From: Ramazzottius varieornatus
Taxonomy: Eukaryota; Tardigrada; Eutardigrada; Parachela; Ramazzottiidae
Reading direction: 5' to 3'
Assembly: GCA_001949185.1 (NCBI GenBank)
Contig: BDGG01000007.1
Span: forward strand, 1,314,215-1,378,214
Length of the DNA: 64,000 nt
The position numbers and the translations under genes are program-made. Numbering within the stretch: the stretch's first letter is position 1; each line of letters starts with the position of its first letter. Of the stretch, positions 55,199 through 64,000 are shown one piece after another. Under the pieces are notes generated by a model, which was given only the letters and a program-made list of their open reading frames with translations, ran no database searches and was not told the origin of the DNA.

Positions 55199-57859
55199 TC
55201 ACGATGATCTCGAACGACTTCGATCTCTGCGATGTTTCAACTTCTTAGTACTCCTTTCACGTTCCTCCGAATCTTCGCGCAATCTCGATCGACGCTTCCT
55301 GGAAGACGTTCCGTTCTTTACGCGCTTTTTCTCTTCACGTCTCGACGATCGTTCCTTCTCTTTATCCGTTTCGGTCGAAGAGGATCTTCTTCGTCGTTCT
55401 TTATGTTCCTTCTTCGACTTCCGCTTTTGTTCACGGCTTATCGATCTCCTTTCTCTGCTCCTACTTTTACTTCTTCGCCTCCCTTCGTTCACTTCTTTCT
55501 TTCCCGTTTCGTCATGTATCAACTCGAAAAAGGAGCCAGCCACCACACGGTTTGCCTTCATCACGATCTTCACTTCCGCGTCTTCGTTCTCCACAGCCTC
55601 CTTCGCCAGTTTCTTCGTCTCTTCCAGAGCTTTCTGCACCAACGAAATTCTCAATGCTTCCTTCTCTTCGATCTTCTGCTTGATCTTCAACGAAGCTTGT
55701 AACGCCTTCCTCTTCAACTCGGCTATTCTCGGATCAACTTCTAACGGTGTGGCATAAGAAGGCAAGGCTGGAGGAACCACTTCCGGTTTGTTTTCTTGTG
55801 GTGGTGGTTTCACTACTGAGTCCTCCTTCTGTGTTATTTCCGTGTTACTGTCGTGTGAAGGTTCTTCGACTGATTTTGAGGAACGTAAAGTGTGTCTGAA
55901 AGCGTCGAGTAGAGCGGCTTTCCTTTCCATGTACAGCCCATTGTAAGGATGGTACCCATGGACAAAGCCAAACTTTGGATCGTCTGGACCATGCCGAGCC
56001 TTGATCATCTCCTCAAAGCACTCACCATTCTTGATCACATAGTTGGCAATCTTCTCTACAGCAGTTACGACCTCGGGAGGAGGACCAGAGGGCGAAGGAC
56101 GCGAGCCTGTCTTGGGAGAACGGCCAACGGTCGAAGGCAAAAACCGACTCAGGTCCGTGCCGTCCACTTCCCCATCACGATCCGTGCCGTACACCCCCCG
56201 AGGTGAGCTCACAGATGCCATGCCGTCCACTCTTGCTGTTTTGGGGTCCGGTTTCTTAATACTGAAACTTTTAACGGTCAAAGGGGAAACTGGACTTCTT
56301 TCTTTTACCTTCTCTGTGGAGGGCTTGGTGAGGCCAGCTTGAACTTTCTGGATGAGAGACCCGTAGATGGAAGGGCCGGAAGGTAGCTGAGGGAAGGCTA
56401 CGGCGGATTTTGCTGGAGGACGTAGAGGCGCGACTTCTTTCGGATGGACCGTTGGGAGACGCGAGAACAGGGAAGTCTGGTAGTCGTCTTCTTCATCGGA
56501 CGAACTTTCGGTAGGCTCTTCTTGGATCTGTTCTTCCGCAGCTATTGGTTCTTTCTCAGGCTTCTCTGATGGCTTGTAAGTTCCTGACTTGATGGCTTCG
56601 ACGAGGAAGCGGTAGTACGGATAGAGTGCGTCTCTGGGCTGCAGAAAGTTGAAGGACTCGTTGTTGGCTTGCTTCGACCGGATGACGATCTCGAGCTGTG
56701 GACCCTTGTCCGCGATGAAGAAGGCAGTCTTTTCGATGATGGTGTGGATGCGCTCGAACTGAGGCTGCAACGAAACCGGTAAATTAGTTCCACAGGCCAA
56801 AGATATAAGATCATTATTTCAAGTGGCGCACAATTTCATTGCTGCTATTTGAAAGCGTGCGCCACTTGGAGGTCGCGGGTACGGACCAGCGAAATGTGAG
56901 CAGGAATATCAAAATCGCTTCTCGGAACGAACGGCGTTTCTTCAAATAAATCGTCCGACGCTTTCTCTGCCTTCCTCTTCGTTGTCTCTTGAAGGACTTT
57001 CGAGTCTTTCGGTTCTTCTTTTAGCACGTCTTGAGCATTGGGATTAGCAGGGGTGGAATACGAGAAGCCAACTGCGCCATACGAGCCATTCTCCGCAGCT
57101 TTTCCTACTTCTTCTTCTCCTGAGGGAACTGGGCTAGAAATGGCTGCGAGGTAGTCTTCCTCCATCTCTACTTCATGGCGTTGCTTGACCAACATCTGTT
57201 GTTCTTCTTCCAGTGCCCGAAGGTCCCGATACCTTTCTTCGTCGCACAGTTCGTCATACCGTACATCGCCGTACAGCTCGTTTCCAACGAGGGTTCCATC
57301 AGGAAGACGATTGGCATCATCTGGTGGCTGAAAGCTGTGCAAATGTCCACGAGCATCGTACCTGTAGAGCGAAGAAAAGAGAGAAGATGTTAGGGTGTGT
57401 TCCCAATCGAGTTGCGATAGACAAGGTAGAACTTACGAGTGTATGCGTACGTTGAAAAGCTTGACAAATGAAACCGTTTATTATCACTCTACAGGCACTG
57501 CATGCGATAGAGCAGGCACCTGGGGTATTCTTTCCAGACGAACCAACGCATTCCACCAACCCGTCAAACATCCCCCGGTTACGTCGCGGAACGATAGCCA
57601 GATACCCTGGGCATTTTCCCCCACTCGTCTAGTTCGCGTACCTGTCGATTAATAAGGCTTCATTGCCCATCCAAGGAATCAAATGCCGTCCCTTGTCGAA
57701 GAACGTGGCCCTTTCGTTGTCTCTAAAGACCCGACTGGCGTACCCAAAGACCAGCAGGTCCGGACGGGGCTTGGCCGTGTCTTCTTCCAGGCCAGGGGAG
57801 CCTCGGGGACCATCTGAGTCCGGACGTCGTCCCTTCTTCCATCGACGGTTTCGGTTCAT
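55199..57859 (-). CDS. SFSWAP: SFSWAP (suppressor-of-white-apricot) SURP/RS splicing regulator
   Basis: Exons: 57859-57642, 57361-56887 and 56764-55199 (2259 nt, 752 residues), in frame. The N-terminal block [15 protein letters not shown], then [22 protein letters not shown], is the DRY-EERY type domain of the SWAP family, followed by [20 protein letters not shown] module 1 lies at ~236-279 ([20 protein letters not shown]...FLQP) and SURP module 2 at ~464-509 ([17 protein letters not shown]...[14 protein letters not shown]). A Glu/Lys helix and an Arg/Ser-rich tail (~660-752) follow. Family role: a nuclear splicing regulator that represses splicing of its own transcript through its early introns. 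Intron 2 uses donor gtccgt, weaker than consensus, and contains a hairpin repeat starting 18 nt after the donor. The gene converges with NHE, 164 bp between stops. Confidence 0.93.
56820..56869. repeat. Intron hairpin (SFSWAP intron 2)
   Basis: A single hairpin with near-perfect arms caagtggcgcac / gtgcgccacttgg inside a 122-bp intron, close to its 5' splice site. Confidence 0.85.
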
Positions 57860-58661
57860 GTCCACTCCGCACAAAAACTTTCTTTGCGGGTTTCTCCAAT
57901 GTGTGGTTGCGTTAAATCAAGGGTAAAAAAGTCGAACTTTAGACTGTCAAACGAGAAGTGACTCTTCTAAGAAGTAAGAAGATAACTTTTGGTGCCATTT
58001 TAACTTACAAAACGATATTAAATCGTGCTTGAATCGTTAGTCAAACAACTGATGCAAATCCATCGGTACAAATGAGCGAACCGACTCTACAGTGGACACC
58101 CGAACGGCTGCACCAAACCTCGTGGTTGATGCTGTTACAATCTTAATATAATTGACACGTGCCAGGTACAGTTCTGGCACTTCCGGTGGTGTCAGGCTAT
58201 ACGTACAAGATGGCCATGCGAAGTTATTCATATCCAGTTTACCACAACGCTTACCATTGCGCTCTATCTTCCAGATTTGTAGCACGCTGTGCTGGTCCAG
58301 GCGAGTATTGCTGGTTTATCCATGGTACGCATCTGCCTGGCAGGAATCAGGAGCCAGGAGAGGCCTGGAACACTTTAGAAGAAACCCATCCAGAACTTCT
58401 GATCCGCAGCATCCTTACCGATTCTGACAGCTATACCTCTTCCTCTGAACTTTCCTTGAACATCACTTTGTTTTGCTGGAGCGCCACGCAGTCCAGATTT
58501 ACTGCATCCCGGCTTGAGGCATCTCGAGCTTTTTATCCTTTGTGCCGCTCCATCAGTGCATCAGCTTGCTTCTACTTACCTTTCTCCAGAGTTGCAGTTA
58601 TCTCTTCCACAACCCTGCCTGATACAACCTTCCAGGACGTCCCGAGTCACCATCCGGCCTC
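57860..58661. promoter_or_regulatory. Head-to-head region of SFSWAP and eIF4H-like genes
   Basis: About 800 bp separate the divergent coding starts; promoters and 5' UTRs of both must lie here. A 265-codon plus-strand ORF (58159-58956) runs through it and across the first eIF4H exon and intron in another frame. It has no domain, and I treat it as chance. No core promoter motif is evident. Confidence 0.4.
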
Positions 58662-60860
58662 ATGGCATCTTTCCAGCAACGCGGAGGATCGTACAATCGC
58701 CAGTACAGGTATGTTGCAATCGATTTGCAGAGAGGTGATATTTTGCACATGTTTTGTTGGTCATTGTGTTGCTTTTTTTTGGAGCAGCTCTGGCGGTGGA
58801 AGCAACTCCGGCAGCAGCAATGCTGTTCCCGACGCACCTCCCTACACTTTGTTTATCGGAAATCTTCCGCTGAGTATTATCCAGTCCGACATTGAGCAAA
58901 TCTTTTCGCAGCAAAGAGTGAGTCCAAATTTCCGAAATGCACCTTCGATGAAATAATTGCATTACTCTCTGTTGCAGCCAAAATCCGTCCGGATGAATCG
59001 CGACAGAGAGACAGATGACTTTAAAGGTAATTCATACTTTGCTCCACTTGTGCGAAGGAAGTTTTTACTCTGAATTTCAAGCAGGTCAAGTGAGCTGATT
59101 TACGTATTCTTCCTCTAGGCACCGCTTTCGTGGAATTCAACGATAGAGAACAACTTATCGATGCCCTGGGCTTGAATGGAGCTGTAAGATTTGTTAAATA
59201 TAACTTGCGAACAGAAGGCTTCAACTGGCACAATTAATACCGAAAATATATGGATTTTGGCAAACTCCCCAAGATCGTTTCCCAAGTGGCGTACGATTGC
59301 ACCATTGTTGGCTGAAGCCGTGCGCCACTTGGATAAACGATCTTGTCGAGTTCGATTGTTACCTAAAGTGGCGCATGTTCTCAGTCGTATTGTCTGAACG
59401 CCTGCGCCACCTGGAAGAACGATTGTGCCAGGTTTCTTTCTGCCATACCACCTTTCTCGTTCCGAATTATATCTCTGCTTGATTTTACAGTTACTGGAAG
59501 GTCGGAGCATAAGGGTGGACGTCGCCGCTCCGCGTGGCGACCGAGGAGCTCCAGGCGGTCGTGGAGGTGGACGAGGAGGATTTCAAGGCAATGATCGGGG
59601 TAATTTACGAGGAGGTAAAATCAGACCAAGATGTTAGAGTGCCTACCCTGCCTGAAATCTTGTTGCACGGTTCCGAGTGGCTCTGCACGGTTCCATCATC
59701 TGGATGTCGTTTTGTTCAAGCATGTCTGCTTGAATCTTTCTGGAGAACGTTACCCCAGCAGTAGAACACTTGGTTGGGTTCCGCGTGTTACGAGCTGAAA
59801 CATGCTGAAAGCGTGCTATTCGCTATTAAGTTAAGGGCTTGGGAAAGGAATTTTCTTGACAGATTCAATTTTGTTGTTTGATAGGTGGTCGTGGAGGCTA
59901 TCAAAATGACTCTGGCCGAGACTACCAAGGCGGTGGAGGTCGCGGTGGATACAACCACGGTGGTGGCTACAACGGTGGCCAGTCCAGAGGAGCAGGAGGC
60001 TACCAAAGTGGGGGTGGCGGCTACCAGAGCGGTGGTGGCTACAACAACCAACGAGGAGGTGGTTCTTACGGTGGCGGTGGTGGATCGTACGGAGGTCGTG
60101 ATAACTACGGTGACAACCGTGGTGGCTATGACATGGACCGTCGAGGAGGCGGGGGCGGGTTCGGTGGTGGTGGCAGCCGCTATCCGGACAGAGGCCAGGG
60201 AGGCTTTAATTCCAATGATCGCCAGGGCGGTTATAATAATCGCAGCTCTGGTGGCTACTCCAACGATCGCTCACGCGGTGGCAGAGGCTACGGCGGAGGA
60301 GATCGTCCGCCCAGAACTATTAACCCTAATGACATATTACCCATGGCTGATCCAGGTAGGAAAGAAACGTACAGATGATAAGCCGGCAAACGAAAATAAA
60401 TGTGCAGCACCGTTTCTGCAAGTAACGCATGCTTCCCTTCCGAATAACAGTGGAAACATGCGCCACTTCAGATATCGACATGCAAGCTATCGTAAGGTAG
60501 CGCACGGTACCATGGAAAATACTTGGGCAATGGTAACGTCCGTCTTTGGGCATGAAGATCTTGTACGTCTCGGTTGCTGGCCTCCCAAGTGTCTTCTGAC
60601 GTCAAAGAATTTTCTAACTTGTGTTTTCTTTTGTAGAGGATGCTGCGAATAGGCCGAAGCTGAACCTGAAGCCGCGAACAGTGGGAGAACCACTGAACCA
60701 GCTGGCGGAGCAGTCTGAAAAGTCGCGTCAACTGTTTGGTGGGGCCAAGCCACGAGAAGCCAGAGCAGATGAAGACGAAGTGCTGGAGAAGAAGCTGCAA
60801 GAATCAACGGAAGTTCTCACCGCCAAAGTTAGCTCTCTCAGTGTCACCGATAGCTCTTGA
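58662..60860 (+). CDS. EIF4H: eIF4H-like RRM translation initiation factor
   Basis: Exons: 58662-58708, 58785-58917, 58978-59026, 59119-59183, 59491-59614, 59885-60355 and 60637-60860 (1113 nt, 370 residues), in frame. An RRM spans ~34-110 with RNP2 YTLFIGNLP and RNP1 GTAFVEF. A ~175-residue Gly/Arg/Tyr/Ser-rich region with RGG repeats follows. The C-terminus has RPKLNLKPRTVGEPLNQL and FGGAKPRE, the conserved tail of eIF4H/eIF4B. eIF4H proteins stimulate the eIF4A helicase during scanning. Human eIF4H is 248 residues; the extra length here is the RGG region, so an eIF4B/4H-type hybrid is possible. Exon 2 has tandem acceptors (gagcag), making one Ser optional. Introns 4 and 6 carry hairpins. 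Confidence 0.92.
59282..59413. repeat. Intron hairpin dimer (eIF4H intron 4)
   Basis: Hairpins 59282-59333 and 59364-59413 at 82-bp spacing inside the 307-bp intron. Left flank is caagatcgtttccc, and the spacer aacgatcttgtcgagttcga is itself the family spacer. Confidence 0.88.
60418..60469. repeat. Intron hairpin (eIF4H intron 6)
   Basis: A degraded hairpin with left arm caagtaacgcatg and right arm catgcgccacttc. A further half-site (gtagcgcacggta) lies at about 60497. Confidence 0.7.
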
Positions 60861-62348
60861 TTGAATTTACGATGGGTAGATGCGGGAAAAGGAAGAAATG
60901 GCTGATGGACAATCGGTCGACGTTTTTCGTTTCTGTAGTTTTTCAACTTTACACGAGCATTACTTAAACCTACATAGAAAAAAAACATGAGAATGGTCCG
61001 TAATTTGTACACTCGAACCTATGCGCTTTAATCTGTCATTGTTTCGTTTCCTCTATATCTCAATCCTTGGTACTGTAATGCAGTTTTACTCTTTCGCTTT
61101 GTTCTTGTTGCTCGATAATTCAGTTTCCTCTATGCGAAATTAAACTGGATATTTTTGCAAACGAAAGCTCGGCATACAGAGTCGGCAAGATTGTTTCTCC
61201 CACGTGGCGCACGGTTTCAGTTTCACTGGCTGGAAGCGTGCGCCACTTTGGGGAAACGATCTTGTCGAGTTTATTTGCCCAGCCTCCGCGGGACCACATG
61301 GTTCGGTACATGGTCCGGAGTCCGCGAAGGACAACAAGCAGGTTTCACATGCTATCGATAAGGCCAAACCAATTTACATTGCAGGGAGCTCGGAGGCTGG
61401 TTGCTGAGCTGGAGCCTGGATGGAGGGGGATCCGCAAAGTGAATCCGTATCTGACCTACCTGCATACACGGATCTTCATTTTCAGCAGGCTCGAGTATGC
61501 AGGCACAACTGACTAGAGCACTGTGCGTTGAATGTTCGATTGATTGGCAGTTCTTTGATTACCACTTCCGGCAGCTCCTCGCTTCCGATTTTTTCCACTC
61601 TTCCCCTTTCTTTGATTCTTGATAGTCCTGTCAGGACCAGGATGTGCTCTTTCGAGCTGTGTTTTTGGATTTTACTTTTATCCAATTTTTACAACAGGGT
61701 CAGGCACCAGGCAGTTCACCTTAGCCATCCTGTGGAAAATAACTTGGCGAACAGACTGGGAAGCGCCCAAAATCCGAACACCGTTCAAACAAGGCGGCAT
61801 TTGCAATTTTTTCATCCCAACGCGGCAGGAGGGAGTTGCTTTTTCATGAAAACGCACTTTGCAGCGCATGGCCAGACCAAGAAATTAATTCCAAATCAAT
61901 TGCAGCGGCAATTCGCAAGTCCGAGGAGGACCGCGGGTGGAGCACTTTTCAGCGCTACCACATCGTCTCCACTGTCGACAAGTTCCTCTTGTAACAACAC
62001 TTTGTTATAAAGTCCCGGAACAAAATGCAATAATAAGCGCCACGGTTTTAATAGAAAGAGTAACTGTGAAAAACTTGAATAACAAAGCATCCGTCCGAAA
62101 TAAAAAGTCAAAATTCTCATGTGATGAGTCTGGACGAACCGTCAGCGGGTCCAACGGAAAGTAATTTCTTTCCTCGCCGGTTTTCTACAATATATCCGTG
62201 ACACGACAGGCAAAGAGATCCTTTTATACGACAAAACAGGCTTGGCGAATGAGTCATCAGTAACAGTAGCGCCCAGAGGTGTCGCCACTATCCATCGGTT
62301 TTCCTGTAGAAAAACGTCAACATGAGCCTTACTTCCATCTACGAGGTA
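60861..62348. other. eIF4H 3' flank; no further gene recognised
   Basis: An ATTAAA-type poly(A) signal is near 61138. Plus-strand ORFs at 61528-62010 and 61619-61849 have no recognisable domain. The rest appears non-coding. Confidence 0.4.
61199..61250. repeat. Hairpin repeat downstream of eIF4H
   Basis: Arms cacgtggcgcacg / cgtgcgccactttg, with outer flanks ggcaagattgtttctcc and ggggaaacgatcttgtcga that also pair, giving a ~90-bp palindrome. It is the only copy in the window outside a recognised intron. Confidence 0.88.
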
Positions 62349-62674
62349 GAGGATATAATTCGGGCATAGTCATTTTCGCACCATAATTCGGACACATTTT
62401 TTCGGAGCTCCTGCTGCACATAATCACGTGTTTCTTGTTTCCTGAGGTGGACGAATCTCTCTCTGCAAGGTGCGAATAGGTTTGGAGACGACTAAATGTT
62501 GTAGGTCAGAAGACCCTGTCGTGGGGAAAAGACGGGTCTGTCCAATGTCAAAAAGCCTAAAGTTGTATCAACAGGTGCCCGATGAGAAATGAGTCAAGAG
62601 TTGATGGTAATACTCAAACATTCTGCATTGCCCGAATTATGGTGCGAAAATCGCTGTGCCCGAATTATGTCCTC
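62349..62674. mobile_element. MITE family 1, copy B (326 bp)
   Basis: Same element as 17360-17691 and in the same orientation. The left end gaggatataattcgggcata and right end complement gaggacataattcgggcaca pair over about 45 bp. Interior blocks such as aaatgttgtaggtcagaaga are identical between copies. Confidence 0.9.
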
Positions 62675-63679
62675 GTAGCCACTTTTCTACCGTATGGGCC
62701 ACCGGGAATGCACCTATTTATCTGAGTAATAACTCAAGGAGACTGAAGAACTTTGCCAAATTACCACAATTTCACCTCGACAGGTTGGGACCCGGTCTGG
62801 TTTCCTCGATACACCGATGTGACGATGTCCTTTTCCCAAGGCTATCAGCTCCCTTGTTGGGAAAATGCAGACCATTGGACGGATTGAACGAGTTGAGTCG
62901 TGTGGCGCGTGGCCAACGACTGTTGATCAGCTTTATAGAGTGCCAAAAGTAGCGCTTTGCTGTCTGTACGTACCATAAGCTTCTTAGAAGAAGGGCTGCC
63001 GGAAACCAGTTAAAGCCATACACTAGACCTTGTGGCCGCAACATTCTCCAGAACGGACTGGTCGATGGTCAGACGAGGATCCCAAAGATCAACAGCTCGG
63101 GTTTCCTGAAACGGGCCATTGTCTGCGCGACATTACTCAGCCACTGTAAATTAACTTAAGCAAGTCACTGTGTTACTTTGAGCCGGCTTTGAGCAGGTGC
63201 AGTTGGTTTGTGGCACAGTCATCTTTGTCAAGATTGCATAAGACGGACCACAATGGCGCCCACTGTCAGGTTCAAGGCTCTTTCGCACTTGTCGTTACTT
63301 TGTCCGCGCGCATTAGCCAGAACAATGGACCACTGCCCATCGAAACTGCTGCCGCAAAGCTCTTACAGCCTCCCTCCATATTTTGACCCAAGCCTCCCCA
63401 TGTAGGCACCATCATGAGAAGATTTCACGATGTGCCGTCTGGACTTTTATCGTTGATCTTTTTTCTGGATGGATTCTGGAAAACTGGATCCAGCTCTACC
63501 CTGTCAGAGGTACTGCAGAAATGTCTACCATGCTAAAACTTTCTATTTTACCCTGTTCAACTTCAAGTCATTTTCTTCCGAATTTAAATCATACGCTTTC
63601 CGAATCTGAAACTGCTAACTATTGTACCATATTCTCTACGGTCATTTTAGACAAGTTCGATCTCTTTCTCGTTCCGTAG
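62675..63679. other. No gene recognised upstream of the edge exon
   Basis: Short ORFs only. It presumably holds an intron or the upstream part of the gene whose exon starts at 63680. Confidence 0.35.
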
Positions 63680-64000
63680 GGTTTCAAAACCGCCAAAGCT
63701 TCGTTACGGAGTAATGCCGCCCAAACTACAAGCCAGAATTTTGTCTCAATTCAACAAGCAACTAATACGCCCGATCCCATTGCTAGTCAGAGCCAGAGTA
63801 TCCAGAGCAGTATTCTCAAAGTCTCCCGAAATCCGCCGGCTAGTATCATCAAGCAGCTGGTCTCCTCAGCAGCCAGCGCTCAGCCCAGTGCTCGTTATGC
63901 CACAGCGGGATCAGCAGGATATGGAACGGGAAGTTACGGCATCGTCAACTCGGGCTATCAAGGCACATCGGTCCTCCAGTCGCCCCTCTACAACTCAAAC
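63680..64000 (+). CDS. Partial exon of a Ser/Gln/Ala/Gly-rich protein, runs off the window
   Basis: After a pyrimidine-rich tract and acceptor (tttctcgttccgtag) the reading GFKTAKASLRSNAAQTTSQN continues open for 107 codons to the window edge. Composition is low-complexity: Ser, Gln, Ala, Thr and, towards the end, Gly-Tyr (GSAGYGTGSYG). This is typical of a disordered region or a cuticular/structural protein. The same frame has a TAG immediately upstream (within the acceptor), so the segment must be an internal or last exon joined to exons not identified here. The identity is unknown. Confidence 0.5.

Noticed and set aside
58159-58956. 265-codon plus-strand ORF between SFSWAP and eIF4H
   Set aside because: It overlaps the first eIF4H exon and intron in a different frame, has no domain or splice logic, and its composition is unremarkable. 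It is most likely a chance open frame over a promoter/5' UTR region.
59788-60652. Thr/Val/Ala-rich frames across the RGG region
   Set aside because: These are alternate-frame readings of the Gly-rich repeat of the eIF4H-like exon.
24592-61250. CRISPR-like array from regularly spaced palindromes
   Set aside because: The hairpins are in introns of eukaryotic genes, occur singly, in pairs or as one triplet, and their arms and spacers are both repeat-derived. There are no cas genes, and the organism is an animal.
1-64000. tRNA or rRNA genes
   Set aside because: I looked for A/B-box-like pairs and conserved rRNA blocks by eye and found none convincing; a tRNAscan/Infernal run would be needed to exclude them.

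Overview
The window is nuclear DNA from an animal, most likely an invertebrate. Eight conserved, intron-bearing genes assemble across GT-AG introns into full-length proteins of families found throughout metazoans. Most introns are 60-80 bp, and the base composition is moderate. A single-exon gustatory-receptor-like membrane protein and lineage-restricted Thr/Cys-rich secreted proteins suggest a protostome. A tardigrade or another compact-genome ecdysozoan would fit, but nothing in the sequence fixes the phylum.

The window has two compartments. From 1 to about 23 kb there are few genes: two secreted-protein genes (1104-1970 and a three-exon gene at 21433-22774), a decayed paralogue of the first (10.6-11.1 kb) and a seven-pass receptor-like ORF (15271-16515). 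The rest holds transposon remains: a pogo/Tigger-type DDE transposase fragment, a non-LTR reverse transcriptase fragment, an hAT transposase C-terminus inside nested palindromes with an assembly gap, and several MITEs with 45-65 bp terminal inverted repeats.

From 23.7 to 61 kb the region is gene-dense. On the minus strand are protein kinase D (23718-28726), the autophagy kinase ULK/ATG1 (30234-35653), TMEM120 (46286-48212) and SFSWAP (55199-57859). On the plus strand are a KH-Tudor RNA-binding protein (42372-45616), mitochondrial ribosomal protein PTCD3/mS39 (48920-51863), a plasma-membrane type Na+/H+ exchanger (52253-55034) and an eIF4H-like RRM protein (58662-60860). TMEM120/PTCD3 and SFSWAP/eIF4H are head-to-head pairs that probably share promoter regions. 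The genes are unrelated housekeeping and signalling genes, and there is no sign of an operon or cluster. A foldback-element area at 36.6-41.4 kb includes two identical 327-bp copies in inverted orientation. An open exon of an unrecognised S/Q/G-rich protein runs off the right edge.

The most unusual feature is a family of about 27 short hairpins of near-constant length (~50 bp, arms AGTGGCGCAC / GTGCGCCACT). They often occur as dimers about 80 bp apart. Twenty-six of the 27 lie inside introns of the eight conserved genes, although introns make up only about 10 kb of the window. I know of no described element matching this.

Exon boundaries were read by eye from splice consensus, frame continuity and remembered family sequence. 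No alignment, search or transcript data were used.
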